Numbered from the stretch's first letter, positions 15,612-25,287 are shown. The stretch: 64,000 nt of DNA from Mycobacterium sp. 1245805.9 (GCF_001672915.1 NZ_LZKR01000209.1:1-64000); one strand, 5' to 3'. Made by a program: numbers and translations. The notes: generated by a model from the letters alone, not told the origin.

Positions 15612-16535
15612 TTAGACGGGCGGCGCTTCGGGCCCGCGGTCCACGCCGGTGCGCAGCTTGACCGACGCCGAATACGCGATGCTGCGGAAGTGCAGCACCG
15701 GATCGTCGGAGGGTTCGATGCCGTCGGTGACGCGCATCGGGTCGAACACGACGATGTCGCCGCCGTGCTCGCGCTGCGTGTCCAGGCCGTCGATCTCGAG
15801 GGTGCCGACGGTGACGATCTGGGTGCTCTGCCACGCCGCCGACGGGTCGACCGTCGAGTCGTCGGGCCCGGCGATCTGGACGCGGAAGTCGAACCGCACG
15901 GGCCCGGTCGCCAGGCGTGCGTTCAGTTCGTCGGTGAGGAAGTCCGGCCCGTCGCCCTGGGGCGCCGCCCCCTTGGACCCCGCGGCCGGAACCCAGTGGT
16001 AGCGAACGAATCTGGCGCTGCCGTCGGCGGCGACCCAGCGGAAGGCGTGCAGGCCGTGGTAGTCGATGGTGGCGTAGCTGGTCGGGACCTTGTTGGCGTC
16101 GCGCAGCACGGGCAGCGCGCCGAACAGCCGCGGATGGGTCAGGAAGTACTTCGCCAGGCGCAGCGGCGTCGTCGGGCCGGGCCGCATGGCCTTGAGCAGA
16201 TCGACGAACCCGTCCGGCGTGCTGGAGACGAACAGCCGGGCGGTCTGCGTCGAGACGTCGGTGGTGGAGCCGTCGGGCAGCGTGAACTTCACCGCGAGCC
16301 CCCGCACCCCGGGCACGCCGTCGCGCTGCGACGGGTTGCCCGACCCGTTGGAGAAGCGGATCAGCGCGGGCACCGTCGAGCCGTCGAGCTGCCTGGCGCG
16401 CGACAGGCTCGCCGCCTCGGGGGTCGCGGTGAACGTGCCGCGGTACAGCGTGCCTTTGGCGTGCAGCGCGCGAGAGCCCGGCTGCGCGCCGCCGGTGCCT
16501 CGAATCGCCTCGATCGCCTCGTCGGGAGTGACCAT
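15612..16535 (-). CDS. catalase-related peroxidase
   Basis: A 307-aa heme protein of the minimal catalase fold. The distal His lies in ALHAKGTLYRGTF (near residue 26), followed by RFSNGSG. The proximal R-x-x-x-Y heme ligand is in FRSIAYS near residue 290. The length is far below classical catalases (~480+), matching the ~33-kDa catalase-related protein of M. avium paratuberculosis (MAP-2744c) and coral allene oxide synthase-like proteins, as I recall. It probably acts as an organic peroxidase rather than a strong catalase. It is followed by the TauE-like gene. Confidence 0.87.
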   Translation of the reverse strand: MVTPDEAIEAIRGTGGAQPGSRALHAKGTLYRGTFTATPEAASLSRARQLDGSTVPALIRFSNGSGNPSQRDGVPGVRGLAVKFTLPDGSTTDVSTQTARLFVSSTPDGFVDLLKAMRPGPTTPLRLAKYFLTHPRLFGALPVLRDANKVPTSYATIDYHGLHAFRWVAADGSARFVRYHWVPAAGSKGAAPQGDGPDFLTDELNARLATGPVRFDFRVQIAGPDDSTVDPSAAWQSTQIVTVGTLEIDGLDTQREHGGDIVVFDPMRVTDGIEPSDDPVLHFRSIAYSASVKLRTGVDRGPEAPPV

Positions 16536-16552
16536 GGGCGAATCCTAAGTCG

Positions 16553-17341
16553 CTACTCGGGAAAGCCGAAGAGTTTGACGACACCGTGATCGCGACCCGC
16601 GGTGTAGCCGCCGTCGACGGCGATGGCCTGGCCGCTGACGAACGAGGCGTCGGTCGACAGCAAAAACGCCGCCATGGCCGCGACCTCCTCGGGGCGGCCC
16701 AACCGTTGCAGCGCGTGTTCCTCGGTGATCGAGGCCAACGGACCCTCCATCCCCGGCAGGCCGAAAACGTCTTGGGCCATGGGGGTTTCGATGAATCCGG
16801 GGCAGATGGAGTTGGCGCGGATGCCGCTGGGCCCGTAGTCGAGCGCGATGTTCTTGGTGAGCAGGACGACGCCGCCCTTGGCCGCGTTGTAGGAGCTGCC
16901 GCCGGCCGTGCCCTCCAGGCCCTCGATGCTGGCGACGGTGACGATCGAGCCCCGTTCGCCGTCGACGCGGGGTTGCTCGATCATCCTGGCCAGCGCCGCC
17001 TTGGCCACCAGGAACGTGCCGGTCAGGTTGATTCCGATCACCCGCTCCCATTCCTTGCGGTCGAGCAGGTGCACCGGCCCGCCGCCGGCGACGCCCGCCG
17101 CGTGGAAGACGCCGTCGAGGCGGTCGGGGACCGCGGCCAGCACCGCGGCGATGGCGTCCTCGTCGGTGATGTCGGCGGTCACGAAATGGAATTCGGCTCC
17201 CAGATCGGGCGGGGCCGCCACGTCGGCGCCGATGACGGTGCCGCCCTCGGCGAGCAGGCGCCGCGCGGTGGCCAGGCCGATGCCCGACGCCGCCCCCGTC
17301 ACGACGAAGGTGCGGGACCGGGCGCGATCGGCGTTGACCAT
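16553..17341 (-). CDS. short-chain dehydrogenase/reductase
   Basis: A 262-aa SDR. The cofactor motif GAASGIGLA is near residue 18. The catalytic Ser is in VTVASIEG and Y-x-x-x-K in YNAAKGG (near 155-159), followed by RANSICPGFIETPM. The C-terminal FVSGQAIAVDGGYTAG is classical. D-V after the second strand (IGADV) suggests NAD preference. I start at ATG 17341 (MVNADRA); the frame open to 17479 runs through the intergenic repeat. The substrate is unknown. Confidence 0.9.
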   Translation of the reverse strand: MVNADRARSRTFVVTGAASGIGLATARRLLAEGGTVIGADVAAPPDLGAEFHFVTADITDEDAIAAVLAAVPDRLDGVFHAAGVAGGGPVHLLDRKEWERVIGINLTGTFLVAKAALARMIEQPRVDGERGSIVTVASIEGLEGTAGGSSYNAAKGGVVLLTKNIALDYGPSGIRANSICPGFIETPMAQDVFGLPGMEGPLASITEEHALQRLGRPEEVAAMAAFLLSTDASFVSGQAIAVDGGYTAGRDHGVVKLFGFPE

Positions 17342-17370
17342 GGCAGTGATAGTGGCACACCGGCGCTGGT

Positions 17371-17482
17371 TGTGCGCCCACGGCGTCGCGTGTGAACCTA
17401 CGGCGTCGCGTGTGAGCCCAGGGCGGCGGACCGGCCGGATTTTCGCCCTACGCGCACACGCAAAGCCCTCAGTGCACACTGA
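17371..17482. repeat. Dispersed intergenic repeat, copy 3
   Basis: Two copies of GGCGTCGCGTGTGA (17392 and 17403 region) are followed by GCCCAGGGCGGCGGACCGGC, GATTTTCGCCC, and ACACGCAAAGCCCTCAGTG. These words match copies 1 and 2 in direct or inverted order. It fills the whole gap between the SDR start and the end of the CGNR gene. Confidence 0.5.
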
Positions 17483-17483
17483 G

Positions 17484-18086
17484 CTAGCGACCCGGCCCGC
17501 CGTCCCGGGTGCGCTCGTAGAACCGCCGGACCCGGGCCCGGTTGCCGCAGTCGGCCGTACTGCACCACCGGCGGTTCTGCCGGTGACTGCTGTCGAGGAA
17601 CAGCCAGCCGCAAGCGGAGTCGCCGCATCCCTTGATGCGCGACAACGGGACGGTGGTCAACAGTGTCACCGCCTCGGCGGCCAGCCGGTGCAGCGGCGTT
17701 TGCGGGACCAGCGCCACCTCATGCCACCCCGCGGCATCCCCGTCGATCGCGAGACGTTGGGCCCGCAGCGCGGATCGGTACGTGTCGGCGATCGTGACGG
17801 CATCGCCGGTCGACCCGCACCCCGTCCAGATGCGATGCAGCGCCTCTCGGAGCCGGACGGTCTGATGCAGCGCTTTGCCGGCGGCGGCCGGGTCCGAGAC
17901 GGCAAGCTCACGCGCCTCACCGGCCGACAGCACACCGGCGTGCCGCGCCCACGCCACGAGGTCGAGATAGTCCACCAGGTATTCCGTGCGGCGCAGCGGG
18001 TCACCGCGCCACGACACCGTGTTGACCAGGTCGACCGCGGGATGGCCCCCGCGCAGGTCGAGTCCGGCCGCCTCGGACCGCACCAT
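17484..18086 (-). CDS. ABATE/CGNR zinc-finger regulator
   Basis: A 200-aa protein. The N-terminal ABATE-like domain begins GGHPAVDLVNTVSWRGDP. The C-terminal CGNR zinc finger has CGDSACGWLFLDSSHRQNRR (four-Cys site with the next pair), then RWCSTADCGNRARVRRFYE, which gives the family its name. These proteins are DNA-binding regulators in actinobacteria, often divergent from transporters. Here it is divergent from an EamA transporter across 65 bp, which contain a 30-bp nested dyad, so repression of the transporter and of itself is inferred. Confidence 0.9.
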   Translation of the reverse strand: MVRSEAAGLDLRGGHPAVDLVNTVSWRGDPLRRTEYLVDYLDLVAWARHAGVLSAGEARELAVSDPAAAGKALHQTVRLREALHRIWTGCGSTGDAVTIADTYRSALRAQRLAIDGDAAGWHEVALVPQTPLHRLAAEAVTLLTTVPLSRIKGCGDSACGWLFLDSSHRQNRRWCSTADCGNRARVRRFYERTRDGGPGR

Positions 18087-18099
18087 CAGCCATCACCAC

Positions 18100-18129
18100 C
18101 TAATTCCTAAATATCGATTTAACCATTAG
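18100..18129. promoter_or_regulatory. 30-bp nested dyad between CGNR regulator and EamA transporter
   Basis: Inner arms TAAAT-ATCG-ATTTA lie at 18108-18121. Outer arms CTAAT at 18100-18104 and ATTAG at 18125-18129 share the same centre (18114.5). It is the only AT-rich stretch in the divergent gap and starts 14 bases from the CGNR start. A two-fold operator for the CGNR protein is inferred. Confidence 0.6.
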
Positions 18130-18151
18130 AGAGTCGGGTACCCGCATCGTC

Positions 18152-19081
18152 ATGAGATGCATACCTGCAGACCGGATCGGATTGGGCGTCGGCGCCTTGT
18201 GCCTGTCCGCCTCGGCGATGTTCCTCAAATTGGCCGCGACAACGCCAGCGACCGCGACGGCCGCACGCTGCCTGCTTGCGCTGCCGGTGGTGATCGTGCT
18301 CGCGATCCCGGAATGGCGACGTGGCCGCGCTCTGTCACGACGCGGCCTGCTGTCGGCCGTCTGCTGCGGTGTCCTGTTCGCCGGCGACATGTTGCTGTGG
18401 ACGCAGGCGATACCGGAGGTGGGGGTGGGTCTGTCGACCGTCCTGGTCAACACCCAGGTTGCCGTCGTCCCGCTGTTGAGCTGGCTCGTCGACCGGGAGA
18501 AGGTCTCACTGCGGTTCCTGCTGGCGCTGCCCGCGCTGCTGGTCGGTGTCGCGCTCGCCGGCGGGGTGCTGGAGCACGGGATCTCGGGCAGCAATCCCGC
18601 GCTGGGCACCGCGCACGCGATCGGTGCCGCGCTGTGCTACTCGGGATTCCTGTATTTGCTTCGACGTGGCGGGCAGGCCGGCCAACCCATGCAGACCTAC
18701 GCGGTGCTACTGGCGACGTCGGCTGCTGTGGCGGTCGCAGTGGGACCCTGGTGGCATGGCCTGGACCTGTGGCCGGGCTGGCGCGCCTTGGGGTGGTTGA
18801 TGCTCGTCGCCGTAACGGGCCAGTTGCTCGGCTGGTTGTTCGTGGCTTTCTTCTCGGCCCGCGTCCCCAGCACCGTCAGCTCTGCGCTGCTATTGCTGAC
18901 CCCGGTGGGCGCGGTCGTATTGGGCGCCGCCGTGCTGGGCGAGCGACCCTCCGCGCTGCAGCTCGGCGGGTGTGCGCTGGTGCTTTCCGCCGGCTACTTC
19001 GCCAGCGCGCGTCGATCCGAAACCCCGGCCCGCCGCCACACGCCGGAGCGCGACCGCGTATCACAGAGTGGAACCAATTGA
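18152..19081 (+). CDS. EamA/DMT-family transporter
   Basis: A 309-aa membrane protein with ten hydrophobic segments in two EamA halves (about residues 10-140 and 150-290). The conserved motif appears as GVLFAGDMLLWTQAI and, in the second half, STVSSALLLLTPVGAVVLG. DMT permeases export metabolites, amino acids or drugs. A Ser/Arg-rich cytoplasmic tail follows. It is divergent from the CGNR regulator. The next gene starts 16 bases downstream. Confidence 0.88.
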   Translation: MRCIPADRIGLGVGALCLSASAMFLKLAATTPATATAARCLLALPVVIVLAIPEWRRGRALSRRGLLSAVCCGVLFAGDMLLWTQAIPEVGVGLSTVLVNTQVAVVPLLSWLVDREKVSLRFLLALPALLVGVALAGGVLEHGISGSNPALGTAHAIGAALCYSGFLYLLRRGGQAGQPMQTYAVLLATSAAVAVAVGPWWHGLDLWPGWRALGWLMLVAVTGQLLGWLFVAFFSARVPSTVSSALLLLTPVGAVVLGAAVLGERPSALQLGGCALVLSAGYFASARRSETPARRHTPERDRVSQSGTN

Positions 19082-19097
19082 CTTCAGCGGAGGGGTT

Positions 19098-20610
<1,513 letters not shown>

Positions 20611-20618
<8 letters not shown>

Positions 20619-21393
20619 CAGACGCGCTTGCGCGGTCACGGTGCTGGGCGGGCCGACCACGGTGATCGACATCGCCGGGCGCCGGATCGTGATGGACCCG
20701 ACATTCGATCCTCCCGGTGAGCATGCCTACCTCACCAAACTCGCCGGGCCCGCCGTGGGCGCCGACGAACTGGGCCCGGTGGACGCGGTGTTGATCAGCC
20801 ACGACCAGCATCCCGACAATCTCGACGACGACGGCCGCCGGATGGCGCTGGCCGCACCGCTGGTGCTCACCAATCCCGGCGCCGCCGGGCGGCTGGGCCC
20901 GCCCGCGGTGGGCGTGCCGGCGTGGGAGTCCTACGACCTGCCGGGCGGCTCGGGTTCGCTTGCGGCGCAAGCCGTTCCGGCGGTCCACGGGCCGGCCGAC
21001 GGGCAGCGCGACGCCGGCGGCCACGTCAATTGCGAGGTGACCGGCTTCGTGCTGTCGGGGCCGGGCGTGCCCACCGTGTATCTCAGCGGCGACAACGCCT
21101 CGATGAGCGCGGTCAAGGCCGTCGCCGATCGGGTCGGCGAGGTCGACGTCGCGGTGCTGTTCGCGGGGGCGGCGCGCGTGCCCCCCAAGGAGAACGGCCG
21201 GCCGTTGACGCTGACGTCGGCGCGCGCGGCCGCCGCCGCCGAGGTCCTCGGCGCCAAGGTGGTGATCCCGGCCCACGTCGACGGCTGGGCCCACTTCAGC
21301 GAGGGCGCCGACGAATTCGCCGCCGCGTTCGATCAGGCCGGGATCGCCGGCGTGCTGCGGGTCGCGGCGCACGGCGAGTGGATCGACCTATAG
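20611..21393 (+). CDS. metallo-beta-lactamase fold protein, atypical metal motif
   Basis: A 260-aa UlaG-like metallo-hydrolase. It begins with GGPTTVIDIAGRRIVMDPTF; the metal motif region reads ISHDQHPDNLD, a departure from the canonical HxHxDH. A downstream His is in VVIPAHVDGWAHF, and Asp in LSGDNASM. Altered metal ligands may change the activity. ATG 20611 overlaps the acyl-CoA synthetase, so the two are coupled. The 3' end overlaps the convergent crotonase by six bases. Confidence 0.82.
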
Positions 21394-22215
21394 CCGTCCC
21401 TCGGTGCGCAGCTCCGGGTGCACCCAGTCCGGCGAGCGGCGCTCCTTGAACGCGCGGAAGCCCTCGCGGGCCTCGGCGTCGGTGAGGCTGGCAGTCATGC
21501 CGATGCGGTCGTACAGGCCGAGGTAGCTGTCGATGCTGGACTTGATGACACCGCGGGCGCGCGGCGCGGTCCGACACACCTGCGCCAGTAGGTCTTTCGC
21601 GGTGGCGAGCAGCTCGTCGTGGGGCACCACGCGGGTGACCAGGCCCCAGTCGAGCGCCTCGGCCGCGGTCAGCACCCGGCCGGTGAACATCAGGTCGCGG
21701 GTGCGGACCGGCCCGATGACGCGGACCAGCATCTGACTGTAGTAGGTGTCGGCGTAGCCGCGGAACAGCTCGGGCACCCGGAAGGTCGCCCGTTCGCTGA
21801 CGACGGACAGGTCGCTGCACAGCGCGATCTGCATGCCGCCGCCCTGGCACAGCCCGTTGACCGCGGAGACGACGGGCTTGGCAGAGGTGCGCACCGCGTC
21901 GAACGGCGTGACGTCCATGCCCAGCGCCGAACCGAACGTCATCCAGTTGTCCGTCGCTCCCCCGCCGCCCATGTCGCCGCCCGGCGTGAAGACGTCCCCG
22001 GTTCCGGTGATCAGCAGCCCGGCCAGGTCCGGGTCCTCGCCGACACGCCCTATGGCGTAACGGATTCCGAAGTACATCGCGGGGGTCAGGGCGTTGCGCG
22101 CCTCGGCGCGGTCGATGGTGCAGACCGCGATCGGCCCCTGGCGCTCGAAGGTCAAATACGGGGTGCCCAGCCAGTCGCCCTCGGGAGGGCGGGGGGTGTC
22201 GTCTTGTGTCGCCAC
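21388..22215 (-). CDS. enoyl-CoA hydratase/isomerase family protein
   Basis: A 275-aa crotonase. The first oxyanion-hole segment is LITGTGDVFTPGGDM (near 70-83). The second is NGLCQGGGMQIALCSD (near 118). The acid/base region is FRVPELFRGYAD with a Glu at the usual position. It is probably a cytoplasmic acyl-CoA hydratase or isomerase. The exact reaction cannot be read from the sequence. It is transcribed towards the acyl-CoA synthetase pair. Confidence 0.9.
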   Translation of the reverse strand: MATQDDTPRPPEGDWLGTPYLTFERQGPIAVCTIDRAEARNALTPAMYFGIRYAIGRVGEDPDLAGLLITGTGDVFTPGGDMGGGGATDNWMTFGSALGMDVTPFDAVRTSAKPVVSAVNGLCQGGGMQIALCSDLSVVSERATFRVPELFRGYADTYYSQMLVRVIGPVRTRDLMFTGRVLTAAEALDWGLVTRVVPHDELLATAKDLLAQVCRTAPRARGVIKSSIDSYLGLYDRIGMTASLTDAEAREGFRAFKERRSPDWVHPELRTEGRL

Positions 22216-22307
22216 GGGGCTCCTCTCGCGCGTCGGCGCTTAACATCGCGCCCCAAGACTGTAACGCCCCGACCGACCTCCGATGCTTCTGAGTGTCAAC
22301 TGCGGTC

Positions 22308-22553
22308 TTACAGTCTGAACATCTCGCGGGACATGGCCGCCTCCTCGACGAAACTTTCGCGCCGGTGGTAGTGGGGTTGCTTGGGCCTGGTCCTGCGCCG
22401 CGGTCTTGTGACCACGGCGCCGGCGGCGATGACGGTCTCGGCGACCATTTGCGCCAATCGTCGACCAATGCTGTTGCGCGGCAACCCGACAGCCCGTGAC
22501 GCGGCCCATTCGTTGAGCGCCGGCTGCCTGGCCCCCGCCGCGATGTCAGCCAC
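22308..22553 (-). CDS. small basic hypothetical protein coupled to tautomerase
   Basis: An 81-aa frame. GTG 22553 overlaps the tautomerase stop in the form GTGGCTGA, suggesting coupled translation. About four fifths of codons end in G or C, as in real genes here. The middle is alanine-rich (MVAETVIAAGAVVTR), then comes a strongly basic stretch (PRRRTRPKQPHYHRR) and an acidic end. No known domain was recognised. It could equally be an untranslated tail; moderate confidence. Confidence 0.45.
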   Translation of the reverse strand: MADIAAGARQPALNEWAASRAVGLPRNSIGRRLAQMVAETVIAAGAVVTRPRRRTRPKQPHYHRRESFVEEAAMSREMFRL

Positions 22554-23046
22554 CGGTCGATCCCACGAGCGTGGCCTGTTGTCCGGCGAGGCGTTGCTCG
22601 GCGTACTCACGTCCTTTGTCGGAGTCGCGCAGCACGGCGGCCGCGATGTCGGCCAGACGGACCACACGTCCGCCGGCACCCCAGTTGCCATCGGGGATTT
22701 CGTTGCCGATGACCCAGATCCTCAGGGCGTCTTGGTCGTAACGCCCGTCTTCGGCGGCCAGGATCGCGTTGGTGATGTCGGCGACGACGCTCGCGGTGCG
22801 CGCCTCGTCGAGCTGGCCCTGGGGCACGGAGGCGATCACCTTGTAGTGCGGGGCCGTGGGTGTTTCACCCGCGTGCAGCATCGCCGCCGGCCGGTGCAGC
22901 CACACCTTGGCCAACGATCGCGCGACGGGATCGGACGGGTCGGCTCCCTCGTGTTCGATCAAGATCTCGGCGAGCTGGCGCAGGAGTCGGGTTTCGGCCT
23001 CGGCGGGCAAAGCATGTTCGGGGATGTAAACGTCGAGCATGGGCAT
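22546..23046 (-). CDS. tautomerase-superfamily protein
   Basis: A 166-aa protein. It starts MPMLDVYIPEHAL, so Pro follows the initiator Met and can serve as the catalytic N-terminal proline of the 4-oxalocrotonate tautomerase/MIF superfamily. The double length (two beta-alpha-beta units, second near HYKVIASVPQGQLDEA) is like the fused cis-CaaD/MSAD type. It probably acts as a tautomerase, isomerase or dehalogenase on a small keto acid. It is divergent from an HxlR regulator, a frequent pairing. Confidence 0.82.
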   Translation of the reverse strand: MPMLDVYIPEHALPAEAETRLLRQLAEILIEHEGADPSDPVARSLAKVWLHRPAAMLHAGETPTAPHYKVIASVPQGQLDEARTASVVADITNAILAAEDGRYDQDALRIWVIGNEIPDGNWGAGGRVVRLADIAAAVLRDSDKGREYAEQRLAGQQATLVGSTGG

Positions 23047-23092
23047 AGCAGTTCGCCTTCCGGTTCGGGGCGGGCCTCGCCGAGCACCCTGA

Positions 23093-23144
23093 GTTGTCTA
23101 ACACAACGCAGGTTATCCGGGAGCTGAGTTGCAATGTCAAACTC
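23093..23144. promoter_or_regulatory. Two dyads between tautomerase and HxlR regulator
   Basis: GTTGT-CTAAC-ACAAC (23093-23107) is a perfect 5+5+5 inverted repeat. GAGTTG-CAATGT-CAAACTC (23126-23144) is a near-perfect one, ending 15 bases before the HxlR ATG. They sit in the divergent promoter gap and are probable HxlR operators for both genes. Confidence 0.55.
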
Positions 23145-23159
23145 TGGTAGGCTGTGGGC

Positions 23160-23639
23160 ATGTCTGACCTGCGTGACGATTACGTCGCGGACAACTGCTC
23201 GATCAAGCGGGCGCTCGAGGTCGTCGGCGAAAAGTGGACCCTGCTCGTCATGCGGGAGGCGTTCTACGGCGCCCGTCGATTCGATCAGTTCCAATCCCGC
23301 ATCGGATGCGCGCGCAACATCCTCAGCGAACGCCTGGCGACGTTGACCGGGGCCGGGCTACTGCGGCGGGTTCCCTACCGCGAACCCGGGCAACGGGAGC
23401 GACACGAATACCGGCTCACCGACAAGGGATCGGACCTCATCACCGCCGTCATCGCCCTCATGCAATGGGGAGACCGCTGGCAAGCCGACGCCGACGGACC
23501 ACCGGTCCAGGTACTGCACCGTGACTGCGGCCATCCCGTCGAAGCCATCCTTCGCTGCCCCCACGACGACACGCTCCTGTCGGCGCGCGAGCTTCAACCC
23601 GTACCCGGACCGGGCGCGCGCCGGGCAGCCGGCACGTAA
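23160..23639 (+). CDS. HxlR-family transcriptional regulator
   Basis: A 159-aa winged-helix regulator. The HxlR signature is at the N-terminus: CSIKRALEVVGEKWTLLVMR, with the conserved Cys near residue 13 that senses electrophiles in several members. The wing is RVPYREPGQRERHEYRLTDKG. A longer than usual C-terminal part contains HRDCGHPVEAILRCPHDD, a possible Cys/His metal site. I use ATG 23160; GTG 23154 is also in frame. It is divergent from the tautomerase gene, its likely target. Confidence 0.92.
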   Translation: MSDLRDDYVADNCSIKRALEVVGEKWTLLVMREAFYGARRFDQFQSRIGCARNILSERLATLTGAGLLRRVPYREPGQRERHEYRLTDKGSDLITAVIALMQWGDRWQADADGPPVQVLHRDCGHPVEAILRCPHDDTLLSARELQPVPGPGARRAAGT

Positions 23640-23641
23640 CA

Positions 23642-23941
23642 CTAACCGGGTAGGTATTGCATCGTGACGGTGCCGATGGTCTGCGACGCGTCGGCGACCA
23701 GGGTGGCCAGCTGGCCCTGCAGGGAGCTGGCGTTCTCACTCACCGACTTGTCGCAGAAGCGGCAGTGGGTCTTGAACTGCGGCTGGTCCTCTTCGTTCGG
23801 CCAGAAGCGGCGTTCGCCGACCATCGCGCCGGGGTCGAACATGACCGATTGGTGCGGGGCCTCTTTGAGGATTCTGCCAACGGGGTGGCGTTGCGGGCAT
23901 TCGAGTTTCAGCACGCCGATGCCCTCTTGGTTGGCTGCCAT
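23642..23941 (-). CDS. hypothetical protein with possible zinc-binding cysteines
   Basis: A 99-aa protein not recognised. It has CPQRH (near 15) and CRFC (near 59), which together could form a zinc-ribbon-like site. Between them lies FDPGAMVGERRFWPNEEDQP. The C-terminus TIGTVTMQYLPG is hydrophobic. It is convergent with the HxlR gene, two bases apart. No signal peptide is seen. Confidence 0.65.
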   Translation of the reverse strand: MAANQEGIGVLKLECPQRHPVGRILKEAPHQSVMFDPGAMVGERRFWPNEEDQPQFKTHCRFCDKSVSENASSLQGQLATLVADASQTIGTVTMQYLPG

Positions 23942-24267
23942 CGTCCACCGTCCTTGTCTCTTGCTCTGTAGCGGCTGGGACTAGTCGATCACGATTTCGG
24001 TCGGAGTGGTCGTTGCGTGGATTCGTAGCGGGCAGGTCCGGCGCGCCCTGGCAAACGCCGAGGTCACCGGTTGTCAAACTGCGAGCCGTTCAAGAAAAAG
24101 GTACAGATGTGCCATAAAACGTTGCGCAATCGATACTGAATCCCTTAACTTGGGGACGGGGGATTCAGGTCACACGAACGGGCACGATGTGGCGCGCGTC
24201 CCGACGGGGTCTCAAGGGAGGCGGTCGCAGGGCATCGCTCGGCCGGCCGGGACGAAGGGATAGCTCA
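23942..24267. other. Non-coding gap upstream of whiB-like gene
   Basis: 326 bases without a convincing gene. The right half is AT-richer than its surroundings (24075-24150) and holds the TGAATCCC/GGGATTCA inverted repeat. It is the likely promoter and long leader of the whiB-like gene. Confidence 0.5.
24137..24167. promoter_or_regulatory. Inverted repeat in whiB-like leader
   Basis: TGAATCCC (24137-24144) and GGGATTCA (24160-24167) are perfect 8-base arms with a 15-base loop. They lie 100 bases before the proposed start at 24268. It could be an RNA stem or a regulator site. Confidence 0.45.
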
Positions 24268-24612
24268 TTGCCAGAATCAGCAACGACCGTGCGGCCAATC
24301 AATCTTGCGCCCGTAAACAGTCCGCGCACCGTGGAGGCGGACGATCGCGCCTGGGTCATGAAGGCGCTGTGCAGAGAATCCGATCCCGACGAAATGTTCG
24401 TGCGGGGGGCGGCACAACGTAAAGCTGCGGTCATCTGCCGTCACTGCCCCGTGCTGCAGGAGTGCGCGGCTGAGGCGCTCGACAACAAAGTCGAGTTCGG
24501 GATCTGGGGCGGGATGACCGAGCGCCAGCGCAGGGCCCTGCGAAAGCAGCATCCCGAGGTCTTGTCGTGGACCGATTTTTTCCGCCGGCGCAACGCCCGC
24601 TCCGCCGGATAG
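24268..24612 (+). CDS. WhiB-family iron-sulfur regulator (WhiB4-like)
   Basis: A 114-aa redox-sensitive regulator. The four cluster Cys are in ALCRES, ICRHC and QEC. The segment FVRGAAQRKAAVICRHCPV and the turn GIWGGMTERQRRALRKQHPE closely match WhiB4 of M. tuberculosis. I choose TTG 24268 because GAAGGGA lies seven bases upstream; GTG 24289 has no such site. The genes that flank whiB4 in M. tuberculosis (ponA2, ArsA-like ATPases) are absent here, so this may be a second, displaced WhiB4-like protein. WhiB4 senses O2/NO through a [4Fe-4S] cluster. Confidence 0.88.
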   Translation: MPESATTVRPINLAPVNSPRTVEADDRAWVMKALCRESDPDEMFVRGAAQRKAAVICRHCPVLQECAAEALDNKVEFGIWGGMTERQRRALRKQHPEVLSWTDFFRRRNARSAG

Positions 24613-24686
24613 CTGGGCGCCCCGCTTTCCTCATTACAGGATTGTTACAGCTCTCGCGTGATACCCGAGCAGCGGCGCGACAAGCT

Positions 24687-25283
24687 TCAGGTGGACAGCG
24701 CGGGCAGCACGAGGGTGTCGATCACCTGTCGGAAGAAACCCGCGTCGACGGTTTGTCCGTTGAGCACCCGGAACAAGCTCGTCGCGGTGAGCACGTCGGC
24801 GACCAGGGACCAGTCGCGGTCGGCGGCGATTTCACCGCGGGCCGCGGCGCGGGCCAGGATCGTCGTCATCACGCGGCGGCCCCGCAGCAACAACAGATCG
24901 TCGAGGGCGGCGGCCAGCTCGGGGTCGTGCGTCGCTTCCAGGGCGACGCGGAGCACCAAATCGTTGGTGATCAACTCGTTGTCGTTGCGCACCGCGCGCT
25001 CGATCAGGGCGTCCAAATCGCCGGCCAAGCTGCCGGTGTCGTACACGTCGTCGTCGCGCAGATCGGGCCGCCAGTAGACAAGGACGTCGGTCATCAACGC
25101 CGCTTTAGACGACCAGCGCCGGTAGATCGCGGCCTTGCCGACGCCGGCGCGCGCGGCGATGTCGTCCATGTTCGTGGCGTCGTACCCGTTCTCGGTCAGC
25201 GCGGCCAGGGCGGCGTTGAGGATCGCGGGATCGCGGGACCGGTCCAGGCGGCCATCGGTGCGCTGGCGAAGCTTCGATTCCAT
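24687..25283 (-). CDS. TetR-family regulator of mmpS/mmpL operon
   Basis: A 198-aa regulator. The HTH (about 20-65) includes ATNMDDIAARAGVGKAAIYRRW. The C-terminal domain resembles TetR_C_16/33 types (LRVALEATHDPELAAALDDLL). It is the last gene of the mmpS-mmpL-tetR run and starts four bases after the mmpL stop, so it is translated from the same message. Self-limiting repression through the dyad at 28642 is inferred. Confidence 0.88.
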   Translation of the reverse strand: MESKLRQRTDGRLDRSRDPAILNAALAALTENGYDATNMDDIAARAGVGKAAIYRRWSSKAALMTDVLVYWRPDLRDDDVYDTGSLAGDLDALIERAVRNDNELITNDLVLRVALEATHDPELAAALDDLLLLRGRRVMTTILARAAARGEIAADRDWSLVADVLTATSLFRVLNGQTVDAGFFRQVIDTLVLPALST

Positions 25284-25287
25284 TGCG

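Noticed and set aside
14746-16584. 612-aa minus-strand open frame
   Set aside because: Runs through the TauE-like and catalase-related genes in another frame; Arg-rich shadow.
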